NCBI GenBank assembly: GCA_033060915.1
Contig: CM065377.1
Coordinates: forward strand, 51,150,683-51,214,682
Source: Euryodendron excelsum
Taxonomy: Eukaryota; Streptophyta; Magnoliopsida; Ericales; Pentaphylacaceae
DNA: 64,000 nt
Reading direction: 5' to 3'
The position numbers and the translations under genes are program-made. How positions within the stretch are numbered: the stretch's first letter is position 1; every line of letters starts with the position of its first letter. Under the pieces are notes generated by a model that ran no database searches, had not been told where the DNA came from, and saw nothing but the letters and a program-made list of their open reading frames with translations. Of this stretch, positions 1 through 10,980 are shown piece by piece.

Positions 1-2329
1 CAATAAAACCACCATAAGCAATACATGAGTATTGTAACCATTATAATGCAAGGGGGTCATGAATTATACAAGGTTTAAGGCCATATCAAGTTATAAGGAG
101 CTCCAATGGCCATACCATCCCCAATGAAACTCATGAGAGGTCCCCTGACATGGTGGTTCTCACAAGCCTTCATCTAGGCATGGCCACAAAGCTCTCTTGT
201 TCAAGCATGCGTTCAAGCATGCAAAAATAGGAGGTAGTAGATGAGGATTACAAAAGAAAAATAGCTCAAGTGAGCTTGGAGGGAGAAAAGATAAAGGGGG
301 ATGAGCATTAGCTTAAATAGAGCTTCACCTTGGTCTTTAATCCACCATAGCTTGAGTTTTCAATGGATAGAGTGGCCTTCAAGGCTTCTTAAACTCTTGA
401 TTATTTGGTTTGGAGGCTTAGATTGAATTTCAGAGGCTCTATATCGATTTTAGCAGAGTTTCCTTGTTGTTTTTGCCTCTAAAATATGCAGAGGGTAACC
501 TGATATTTATAGGCAGAATTTCCTCCAGCTTGCTCAAAATAAGCCACGTGCAAACACCCAACCATTGGTTAGGTGCCACATGACACCTTTGTACTATTCA
601 AAATTGGGCTGCAAGGCAAATTTTAAATGATCTGATCACAATTTGGGCACGTGTAAGATAATTTGTGGCTTCTGAGAGCTTTTATACTAACTTTGCCTTA
701 ATATTCATGCCATGCGGGAAGGATTCCAAAAAATTGGGCCTGTTCACAATGTTCCCCTATAATTTTTCTTGAATCGAGAACCCTCGAGGAGCTTTAGATG
801 ATTCCAGATAATGGAGATATCGTCTTAGGAAGTATACTTAAAAATAAGCTTTTTGGAGTATCTGTGAGATGCTCTGTTAATTTTCCAAAGTAGTCGTTTT
901 CGTGCCACGTGATCGGGGGCTTCGGGAAGTGATCATCCCAATTGAACTGTACCGATGGAAAGTCCTTCAAAAAGGCTTTTTGAAATTCCCTGATTTAAAC
1001 ATTTCTCAAGGCATTTGATAGTGCGTTTTAATTAGGGAATCGGGATTTAAACTAACTATGAAGCATATTTTACTTTTCTTAAATGTTGAAAAAAGGCCCT
1101 TATTTGGGCCACATAATCGCGACCTTCGGGAGATGCGATTGACCATCGGACCGTATCGATGAAAAATCTATCTCTTCAGCTTCTGAAAATTTCCTAATTT
1201 TTGTATTTCTCTAGTCATTTGACAATGCGTTTTGATAAGGAAATTGAAGAAAAAGTCAGCTTTGATGGAGCATTTGTGACACACTCCGTGAAACTTTTAT
1301 TAACTTAAAGGGGTTTCGAGTTAAGGGACTCCCCCGAAACTAGACAAGGATTCTCCTTGGAGTATCTCGGTGGGTGACGATTTGATTTCCAAAGCCAGTG
1401 TGGTTAGAAAAGGAGCCCAGGCTTTCAGGGATAAAATGGTCATTTTGACTAAAACTTGCCAGAATGGGGCCGGAATAGACTTTTTTCGCACACAAGGGTG
1501 TGCCTACCTATTTAGAGGTAGTTGGGGGTAATCTTACCGCTTTGGGGGATTTGTACTTTCTGGTGAGCGTGCCTAAGGGCAAAATAATCATTTTGACCAG
1601 AGTTGACCAAAATTGGTTGGAATGGCATATTGAACATGTCGGACTATTCGAGGATAGTCCCAGGAGGGTGGACTTATTGTCTTGAGGACTTAGTACTTTC
1701 TCGAAGACGTGTCGGGGTACCTAATGGGCAATTTGGTCATTTTTTATTGTGTCGGGCTAGTAGGCGCTGGTGTTGACCTGGGTTTACGAGTGTTTCCTTC
1801 ACTCCGACAGTTGTGACGAGTTGGTCTTCGAACGTTTCTCTTTTTTTCAAAAACGTGCCATGGCCATTGGGCTTTTTTGGTCCCTTAACATTGGATTGTT
1901 TAGCAGCGTACTCATGTCGATATGTTTGTGAGTGATTTCTCGCCACTCTAGCGACTTGATAGTTTGTGAGTACTTTTGCCACTGTGATTGTGTTAGCATT
2001 GGTTTTGGAGATTGTCTGATCTCAAGAAGTTGTCTAATGCTGAGGGGCATAAAGGACATTCTACATTAGTGGGCTAATAGGCGCTAAAAGTGAACCGTTT
2101 AAAGTTTAACATTGGTTTTGGAGACCGCCCAGTCTCGAAAAACTGCCTAGAATGTCTAAAGACATTTTTTTCATTTGGCTTCAATTGGGTCCTACAGGCC
2201 CAGGAAGCGACCAATTTGACTTGAGTGGAGTTTTGAAAGGCCAATTTGGGTTTGATAGTGTTGTGATGTTTAACTAGAGGTCTGATCTAGACTAAAGATT
2301 GCCGAGTGGGCAAAAATGCGGTGTTTACA
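1..2329 (+). repeat. LTR-like copy A (3' part) of large LTR element
   Basis: This stretch is related to the copies ending at 5444 and 17657. It shares the order of landmarks: a segment around a doubled 'caagcatgc', a TATA-like TATTTATA at 504-511, a 'ggtcattttgac' block near 1437, and a 3' end of the form 'gggcaaaaatgcggtgtttaca'. The end at 2329 is set by alignment to the other two ends ('gagccaca' at 5444, 'gtgctaaca' at 17657), all finishing in CA. It lacks the TTGAC array of the other copies and is clearly more diverged by eye. The 5' part lies left of the window. I see no coding sequence in it. Confidence 0.6.
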
Positions 2330-3992
2330 TGTTTATTAAGTCCAATCCAAAACAAACATTAGCCAAATGGACACATGCCATTCTTGCTAGGGGTGAATTG
2401 AAAGCTTTCTTTTCAAGAAAGTTTTAGTTTGAAAATGTTTTCTTTTCAGGAAAGTTTGACTTTGAAAGATTTCCTTTTTAGGAAAATTAAATTTTGAAAA
2501 TGTTTCTTTTTCAGGAAGATTTGATTTTTAAAATGTTTCCTTTTAAGGAAGTTTGGATTTGGAAATATTTTCTCTTCAAGAAGATTGGATTTGAAAATAT
2601 TTCCTTGATTTAAAAATATTATGTGATTTGAAAAGATTTGATTTGATTTGAAAATATTAAATTTAAAAAGATTTGGAAGATTTAAAATGGTTGGAAAAGA
2701 TTTGAAAATGTTTTGTTTCCTTTTTGAAGAAGATTTGATTTGCTTAAAAAAGGTAAGTTTGGATTGTTTCCAGAATGGGAGGAGTTGATTTAATGTTTAA
2801 ATTTGAAAGGTTTGAAAAATGAGTGATTTAAGGGATTTAAAATAGAAGGTTTTGATTCGATCGATTTAAAAAAGAAAGTTTGAAAAGGAAAAGTTTGATT
2901 AATTTGAAAATTGAGCATTTTGAGGGTTTTTGAAAAAAAAGTATGATTTTGGTTTAAAAATGAAAGGTTTCTAAGTTGGCAAAGAGAAGATTTTCCTAGG
3001 ATTGAACTTTTAGGGTTTAACAAATGCGAGTTTTATAAATGGTTCGAAAACCAAGTCTTTGAAAACATGTTTTAGGGCATAAAATCCTAACTTGGATTTT
3101 AAACATCCAAATATATATCGCACTTTGTCTAAAGCCATTCTAGCCATTAGAAGGCAAGAATCACTTTAGACTCGTGACTTTGAAAAACAATCAAGGCACA
3201 AGGCCAAAAATGTAGACCTTTTTGGGTCGTTTTGAATATCACACGTTCCCTGAGACAACCTTAGTCATGGAATAACTAGGATCGTTCCAGGATTGTGTTT
3301 TTTTTTTTTAGAAGAAAACAATGTAGGCTATTTGAAGCCATTTCAAATGTTGCACTTTTCTAGAAAAATCCTTACCATGAAAGGGTTAAAATCAACCTAG
3401 AATTGTGGTTTTTAGAAAACAACTTTGAAATTGGTTTTTAGAGATAAAGAGATAACAAAAATGCAAATGCATGACAACGATAATAACGGCATGAATCATA
3501 CAAGGCTAGGTATTACCATATTCCAAGAGTGCCTTAAGACCATGTCGTGAGGCGAGTAAAAGTTAATAAGGTATTCTCGATTGGTAGTCCCCTCTCGTCC
3601 ACTCTCGCATTAGACTTAGTGTCCCCTTATTCCAAGCATGCAAGAAAGGGGGGTTTAAGAGATGAGGGTTAAAAATGAGAAGAACCCAAGTAGGTTCGGA
3701 GGGAGAAGAGAGAGTGGGGAATACAGAAAGGTAAATGGAGGATTACCTTATCTCGTTTCTTCTTTCTTCGATGGAGGCTTGGGGCCTTGGACTTGAGAAG
3801 ACTTCGAGAGCTTTCGGGTAGCGGGATGGACCTTCGGTAGAGCTTAGAGGCTAAGGGTTCGGAGCTTCGGGTTAGGGCTTAGCCGGTAGGACTTTGAGAG
3901 AGAGAGATATATAGGGCTCTGGTAGCTGTCTGAAGAAAGGGGGAGAGTTTCTGGATATTTTTTTGATCCAAAACAATGAGGGGGAAAGTTTG

Positions 3993-4000
3993 TATTTATA
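3993..4000 (+). promoter_or_regulatory. TATA box of LTR copy B
   Basis: TATTTATA lies in the context 'gtTATTTATAgtgcaaaac'-like sequence. It is conserved at the matching place in copy C (TATATTTATA, 16141-16150) and copy A (504-511). It probably marks the U3/R boundary of the LTR and gives the element plus-strand polarity. Confidence 0.5.
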
Positions 4001-4018
4001 GTGCAAAACCAAAGGATT

Positions 4019-4080
4019 TGTGTGCCACTCCTAGTGGCACACGCCTTAGTTTTGGCCATGCGCCACTAAGAGTGGCGCAA
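4019..4080. repeat. two adjacent short palindromes downstream of LTR TATA
   Basis: The first is a near-perfect inverted repeat with arms TGTGCCACT/AGTGGCACA around 'cct'. The second has arms GCGCCACT/AGTGGCGC around 'aag' (about 4062-4080). Both are retained, with point changes, in copy C (about 16169-16232). They lie 20-80 bases after the TATA box, so they would fall in the 5' leader of an LTR transcript. Confidence 0.6.
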
Positions 4081-4390
4081 GCTCATTTATTGAGAGCTGG
4101 AAAAAAGAGGCTGGATACGGGTTTTGTTGGAAATTGGTCGATTTGTAACCGCTTTTGATAGCCTGGGGGGTTGGTGTGCGCCTCCAGGAGTAGCTCAAGG
4201 CTAAAAATTGGTCATGCTTCACTAGAAATGGAACAGGGAGGTTTTTGTTCCAAAAGGAAAGTGCCGGATGTTAGAGCCATGCCAGAAATGGAAGGGAATA
4301 TTATGGAAAGTGCCCTAGAGGTTGCTGGTATGATTCCCAGAGCCGGTGTGGTTGAAGAGAGTGACTGGATTGCGGTCATCTCATCCCGGG

Positions 4391-4533
4391 AGCTCTAGGG
4401 TTGACCAAGATTGACCGAGGTTGATTGGGTTAATCAGAGTTGACTGAGTTGACTAGAGTTGATTGGTTTAACCAGAGTTGACTGGCATTGACTAGAGTTG
4501 ACTGGGTTGACTGGGGTTAACTAGAGTTGACCC
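4391..4533 (+). repeat. tandem TTGAC (W-box core) array in LTR copy B
   Basis: About 140 bp built of ~10-11-bp units of the type 'agTTGACtgg'. I count about nine TTGAC cores, with degenerate units (ttgatt, ttaacc) between them. TTGAC(C/T) is the established core of the WRKY-binding W box. The array is followed by a run of nine or more G. Confidence 0.7.
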
Positions 4534-5444
4534 GGGGGGGGGGGTTGCCGATTTGATACCCGGAGCCGGTGTGGTTTCCTAGGGCGTTTGGATGCCTGGG
4601 GCAAAATGGTCATTTTGATCGGGGAACCTCTGGGAAATGATCAGGGTTGACTGGATGGTACTAGACATGCCAGATTGTCTAGGGATGGCCTAGAAAGGTG
4701 GTCTTACCATTCTGATGACTTGGTATTTTCTCGAAGAATGTGATGGGTCTGCTAGGGGTAAAATGATCATTTTTCACTGGGACGGGCTAGCAAGCATTAG
4801 TGTTAACCGGTTTGGATTTGGTTTGGACTTTTGTCTGAGGAATTAGTACTTTCTCAGTGGACAGGTTTGAAAGGGTCTTACCGCCTTGAGGGATGAACTT
4901 TCTTGAAGGTCCTGTAGGACTCAGACAGTCTTTCGTTCTTAAGGAGTTTGTGCTTTCTCAAAGAACATGCCGGACTAGGACGATCTTTCATTCTTTCAGG
5001 GATTTGTGCTTTCTCAAGGAACGTGTTGGACTAGCAGATATTCTACGTTGGCAAGCTATTAAGCGCTAGAGTACTTTATAGAAATGAGTATGAAAAGGGC
5101 TGTACCGGTTTAGGGAATAAACTTTCTTGGTGATTATGCTGTACTGGGTTGAATGGTCTTATCGTCAATGAATGATCAACTTTCTTGAATGACTGGACTA
5201 TTGGATTTGACTTTGAATTTGAATGGACTTATCGTCTTATGGAAGACGTGCTGACTGGATTGGATTGATTAATGCATGAGGGGCATTCTAGTCATTTTGC
5301 CTCGATTGGGCCTTGTAGGCCCGTGAAGCGATTGACAAATCGGATTAGATTTGGAAAGTTGGTTTAGGCTTGAGTATGCTTGTGTTGGTTTGTAAGTGCT
5401 TCCAGTCAGGCTGGAGATCGCCAAGTGGATAAAATGGAGCCACA

Positions 5445-8400
5445 GAAAACGATAAAGTAAGTACCTAATAAAGGTTACAAGGCAATCGGAGGGATTGGAA
5501 TTGATAAATTTGGAAACTGATTTCTTACGTTGAAGATGATTTTTTAAATGACTTTTTTGGACAAAAAGTTTGGAAAACCTTTGAAAGGGTTTTGAAATGG
5601 GGCTTTTGCAAAGAAAGCCTGGGAAACCGGACATTTGAATTGGATAGAAACTTTTTGGAGGGTAAAGTTTTAAAAACAGGGAAATTGATTCGAAATGGGA
5701 CTTTTGAATGAGGAAGCCTGAGAAACCGAGATTTTTGAACTTGAACCTTTTTGGAGAAAAAACTTTAGAGAACTTTTTGAAACAGTTCTGAAACGAAACT
5801 TTTGAAGGAGAAAGCCCGAGAAACTGGGGTTTGGAAACTTTGACTTTTTTGTGAAAAAGTTTTGAAAACCTTTGAAACAGGCCTTTTGAAGTGGGAAAGC
5901 CCGGGAAACCTTAACAAGTACATTTTTTGAAGGAAAAAGTTAGAAAAATTAGATTTGAATTTTTTTTTTTCTTTTGCGAAGGGAGAAAGTCCAGGAGATC
6001 CTATCATTTGACGGGAGATAAAATCTTTTGGACGAAAAAGTTTTAAGAAACCGATAAGATTGATTTTGAATTTAAAACTTTTGAGGAAAGAGTTTAGGAA
6101 ACTGATAGGATTGATTTCGAACAAAAAATTTTGAAAGAAAAAGTTTGAACCCAGAATTTGATTTTTTTGAGATAAATTTGAAGGATAAAGCTTGAAACCA
6201 GGATTTGAATTTTTTTGATGTATAATTTGAAAATTTTGAAGTAAACTTTTGAAGGATAAAGTTTGAAACCAGACTTGAATTTTAGAGTAAACTTTTGAAG
6301 GAAAAAGTTTAAAACCGGGAACTTTTTGAGGATAAAAGTTAAAATTGAATTTTTTGAGGATAAAAGTTTAGAAAACAGGGAATTGAAACCAACTTTTTGA
6401 GGATAAAAAGTTTAGAAAACCGAAAATTAAAACCAACTTTTTGAGGATTAAAAGTTTAAGATACCTTTGAAATTGATTTTTAAATTTTAAAACTTTTGAG
6501 GACAATTCTAAGAAACCTAGAAAATTATTTCAAAAATGATTTTGAAGGACCCCTTTTTTTTTATACATATCTCTTACCTGTCAATGAACCCTTATCGAGT
6601 CTCTTTCTTCCTGTCTTACCTTCAGAATGGCTGACAAGGGGGATGATGATTCATGTAGCGGGTGATGGCTGAGCTGACAGCGACGAGAGCTACTTTTGGC
6701 GAAGGATAGGACTAGCGTTGCTGTCATTCAAGTTGATGGAGGCAACCAGTACACTTGGGTGATCGTACTGGGAATCTGCTGAACCAAGTTTTGTTAAGGT
6801 GGAGTGTGAGCAACTACAGAGTTGGCTTAGAGAGGATGGAACCGTAGAGCGAGCTATTCCTTCTTGTCCTCCTTTCTCTCTTGATTGAATTTCACTTTCA
6901 GCTTTCAGGAGGCCTTCAAGAGGCTAGTAACTTCTGAGTATTGTTTTTGAAATTCTTTGGGTTGCTGGCAAGAAAGGGGCCCATATGAGGCTTTTTAGGA
7001 AGGATGTCCCAGACAAGGTTGTTGGAAATGAGCTGAACTTAAGGAGTCGTGGAAGGTTGTTCTGTGCTTGTAGTTCTTCTATGTTGGCTTTACTATTGAG
7101 TTTTGATTTTGGCAGGTAAGATAGGATTCTTGTTAATGTGTTACTGGAAGGATTTTGCTTCTCTGAAAGTCTTGAGTTGGTTTATGAAGGGGGTGAGGTC
7201 TCTTTTGAAGGGTTCGAAGTATCTGAAAAGTCAAGCATCTCCAATTGGTTCTTTATTTGATCAGGATGATGGGTTATTGCCCCAGTCTTCATGGGTTGGA
7301 ATTGGTTGAATTAGGACAGATTGGGAGGTCGAGGGTGAGACATTGCCTCATTTTCTGTTTCTTGTTGGCTATGGACAACAACCCAGGCTGTGTGTCGTTT
7401 CTCTTTTGTTCTCGTCTCTTTTTAGGGCCTACATGGTGTGAGAATTCCATCTAATTAAACTTCTTCTCTTGAGCCAGTCACATAGGGATTTTGACTTGGA
7501 TGAGGAGCCCGTCTCATGCTATGCTTCTATTTTTGGAGGCCTTTCCTTCAATGAATGCATGGGTTTATAGAGGATGGGCACGGATGCATGCCCTAGTTGG
7601 TTGTGACTCGGCTAACAGGATGATGGATCTTTTCGCGGTGTCGAAATGTTATATTTTGGAGACGCCTTCGAAACTTGGGAAAGCTTCGGGAGGTGCCCCT
7701 TTAACTTGTATCTATCTTAGTATCTCATTAGCAAATATCAAGATATAACATAGTAATCTTAATAAATGACTTATGACATTCATACTTATCATTTTACCAT
7801 GCTGAGTTTAGAAATCTGTTACCAATGCAGGTTCTCTATAGGTTGGCATCCCTTGACCCATTTGTTGAGGCGTGAGACTTTGCTACTTCGTTGAGGCCGT
7901 CTTGGATTGCTGATCAGGAGATTTGACTCTTTTTCTTTTCTTCTTGTTTTTTCTTCTTTTTTTTTTTTTCTCATTTAAGCCATTTTTGCCACCTGTGCCC
8001 CTGCAGGTTTTCACAGATGCTGGCTCTACTATTATTGCATGTCTGCGCCCGTTTTTGGGTTTTCAATACATCGGTAGTTTTGTATCTTGCCATAATCCTA
8101 CTCTTTTACGCATAGCGCCCTGGAGGATTTTCACTTTGTCCTTAGGCCATGCCTTTTCTTGTGGTTTCTCTCGCTAATGCTGATGAAGACGACTTATTGC
8201 CTGTTGTTGACTGAAGTTGTTACTTTTGTTGAAGGCTGTTGATGCCGCTTTTGACAGGGGTGCATTAAAACACTTGTTGAGTTGGGATAGAAGTTGTCTT
8301 CTCAGAACTCCTTCTGCTAGATAGATCACTTCCCAATGTAACCATCTTACTTTGAAAAGCAATGACAACAATGACCAATTTGAAAGGTCTTTTTTGGATT

Positions 8401-9300
8401 GTAACGTGAGCTAGGTGTCAGATTTTTGAAAGAATAGGATAGAAAGCTCAAACTTATCATTCTACTCAACTTTGATTCCCATGATCACATTTAACAGTTT
8501 TATCCCATTCTTACCCTTTGCTTTTATGACTAATGCTGAGATAAATTATTTGATGACTTTGACCTTGGCATTGCTAGATTTTCCCTATTTATTTTCTCCC
8601 ACTTACCTTACGAAAAACTGCCAGACTATTCCTATTTGTTTTTTGCCACTTACCTGGCTGCAAACGACATTGCTAGAGCTATTCCCTTTTTTTTTTTTTT
8701 TTTTTTTTTCTGGACAAGTAACGCTACCCCCTTTTTTTTTTTCTTTCCCTGCCCCTATGCTTTGGCTTTCGACTCATTGTGGGTGGTGATCACCGGGCTG
8801 GTTATATGATGGAAATGTGACTGGCTCGAGGGGGTTTTGTAAGGGTTCTGTTTAACTGTATGGTAGAGGAATTGAGGGCCTCTATTTATTTTTATCATTG
8901 TCATCATTGCTCTATCAGAGTTTCTAATTACACAGAGTAGTGATTTATTAAGCTTGAGTTGATGGGTGCTGGGAAAACTTCCCTGTCCGTCTCTGCCAGG
9001 ATTAATGACTTTGAGTCTTTATTGTTGGGAATGAACTTTGCTTCTAACTTTCTGCCAGGCTGGAGATGTCTTTTTGGAGACGAAGTCTCCTATCGAGGTT
9101 TTATATTTTTGTTGAATGATTTGGAGATGAGTCTTTGGTTGTACCGGGCATGTTGTTCTCTTGGAGGCAAGGATGCTCATACTGCTTCAGTGGTTTGAGT
9201 TTTCCCAAGGATTTGGAGAGAGGGGGTTCCTTCTTTAACCAGAAGAACTGCCTTATTACAGTAGATCAATGAGGGTGTTGTTGCCCCAGTTGAGACTCTG
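5445..9300 (+). other. non-coding interior of the LARD-like element, left part
   Basis: Positions 5480-6560 form a degenerate array rich in 'gaaaaagtttgaaacc' and 'gaaagcccgagaaaccg'-type units. The rest (6560-9300) is unique T/G-rich sequence with poly-T tracts (about 7965, 8690, 8740). No frame longer than about 105 codons exists and none resembles a retroelement protein. An ATG at 6628 followed by 'gctgacaaggg' meets a stop within a few codons. Confidence 0.5.
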
Positions 9301-9305
9301 ACTGG

Positions 9306-10975
9306 TGTTGAGTCAATGCCTTGATTTTGATGATAACAAAACATGGTTAAATGATATAATAATTCTACTTAGTGTGCAGATGAATTATTAATTAGATCTT
9401 GACTTGAAGCTTATCATAATAGAGGATTTATGATAAAAAGCATGATGGAGTGATGTATTCTACAATGGTGATGTTACAAGAGAATGAAGATGATGGATAT
9501 CAAAGAAGAAGAATGAAAATGATCAAAGTATTGATTTAAAAGATTGAAGACTTTGAGTACTTGAAGATATCTTGCAAGAATGGAAGAAAAAGATACCAAC
9601 TCAAAATATGGAAGTTTTCTTAGAAGATGTAAAGATGTCTTGAAGACATGGAAGGAATCACAAGATTTGTAAAGCTTTCTTGAGTTGTTGAAGTCCATGG
9701 AAAAGCCATGTTGTTTGAAGAAATGAAGATTCTAAGTCATGGAAGCTCTCTTGAAGATATTGAAGAAGACTTGAATCAATAGATGAAGCTATGATAATGG
9801 AAGAGCTCTACAAGTGATGAAAATGAAGAAAACTCACCTTGAATGGATTGAAGATGTTCTTGGAGTCATCTAATCTTGAAGAAGTGTTTGCAAGCTTTAA
9901 AAAGCCTATTTAGATGATCCTTGAAGAGATTGGAAGCTTTGAAAAAGAATGAAGAAAAGTTACAAAAATATGGGTTTTTGGAAAAAGGGTCGACTCCTCA
10001 AGTTAAAAGAGCCGACTCATTCGAACAGAGCCTTGGAATTCTGCTGGAAGCTTAAAAGAGTCGACTCCTGGCCAAAAAGAGTCGACTCATTGCAACAGAG
10101 AACAAACAATTCTGCAGACTGCTGAAAAGAGTCGACTCCTAGGACAAAAGAGTCGACTCATTTGGACAGAAACTTGAAAAATCTGCTGAAATGCAAAAAG
10201 AGTCGACTCATTGAGAAAAGAGTCGACTCCTAGACTCTAACGGCTAGTTTTCTGACAGACGGTATGGGCACAAACACAACCAAATCTTCTCCCATACTTC
10301 TCCAACGGCTAGAATCGATCCATACCTATATATATGAGATATATACAGCTTCAAAGAAGCAAGAAAGAGCAATTATACCATTCATATCAAGTGCTTCAAA
10401 GCTAAAAATCACCTGCACCTAACTGTTACATATTCTTGCTGAGTGTTTAAAGTTATCCATTGAGTTGTATTCATTTGTATACTCACTAGGAGAGTCACTC
10501 TTTGTATAATCTTCATTCATTCTTGTTTGGGAGGGTTTGTAACCTTGTAAGTTTAAGTGTTCTTGGGAAAAACACTTGTAAGTTTAAGAGAAGCTTGGAC
10601 AAAATCTCTTGGGTTTTGAAAGCTTGGGAAGAAGCTTTTGTAAAGAGTGAGCTGGGCACTCGTGGCACAACCAGCGGCTGTGTAAGGTGTATTGCATAGT
10701 GGAATTCCTTCGAAAGGATCGAAGAAGAGAGGACGTAGGCAAGGTTGGCCGAACCTCTATAAATCTGGTGCATATTTCTTCTGCCTCTGTTTTGCTTACT
10801 TGCTTATTATGCATGCTTGCAAATACTTGCTCTAATGTACACTTCATTTGCTTGATACATATACTTTGATTATTTGTTACTAAAATCCATAAACGATTTT
10901 TTAGTTGAAACTCTTGTTAAAAATTCTATAAAACCCAATTCACCCCCCCTCTTGGGTTGCCTACTTGGGCCAACA
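9306..10975 (+). mobile_element. Ty1/copia-type solo LTR
   Basis: The segment begins TGTTGAGTC, followed by 'tttgatgataacaaaac', and ends 'ttgggccaaca'. This gives TG..CA ends with TGTTG/CAACA terminal inverted bases. It is flanked by the 5-bp direct duplication actgg (9301-9305 and 10976-10980), the usual copia target duplication. The start wording and the 'caccccccctcttgg' segment near the end are typical of plant copia LTRs. No primer-binding site or internal domain follows, so this is a solo LTR left by LTR-LTR recombination. A TATATATAT box at about 10328 and a CTCTTTGTA-like leader support U3/R/U5 organisation. Confidence 0.9.
9986..10235. repeat. alternating GTCGACTC palindrome array in the solo LTR
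   Basis: Eight occurrences of (g/a)GTCGACTC or a one-base variant are spaced about 15-50 bp apart. Their 3' neighbours are mostly 'ct' alternating with 'at' (gactcCT, gactcAT). The core is a SalI-type palindrome. The array lies in the presumed U3 region, 100-340 bp before the TATA box of this LTR. Confidence 0.7.
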
Positions 10976-10980
10976 ACTGG

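Larger units (their letters stand above)
2330..5444 (+). repeat. LTR-like copy B of large LTR element
   Basis: From about 2400 this copy aligns along its whole length with 14448-17657. Landmarks in the same order are T/G-rich 'tttgaaaa' low-complexity blocks (2400-2960), a 'gaaaacatgttttaggg' block (3061), a TATA box at 3993-4000, two short palindromes (4019-4080), a TTGAC array (4391-4533) and the CA-ending 3' terminus at 5444. By eye the two copies differ at roughly one base in seven, so if they are a pair of LTRs the insertion is old. The first part does not match the start of copy C, so this copy is probably truncated where it meets copy A. Open frames here are low-complexity Phe/Lys/Leu/Ser artefacts. 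Confidence 0.6.

Noticed and set aside
2790..3023. Minus-strand open frame rich in Phe, Leu, Lys and Ser (similar at 14752-15282)
   Set aside because: It comes from T/G-rich low-complexity LTR sequence, has no domain, and the matching copies keep the composition but not the frame.
5269..6124. Two minus-strand frames of about 120 codons
   Set aside because: They follow the degenerate purine-rich repeat; composition alone explains the lack of stops.
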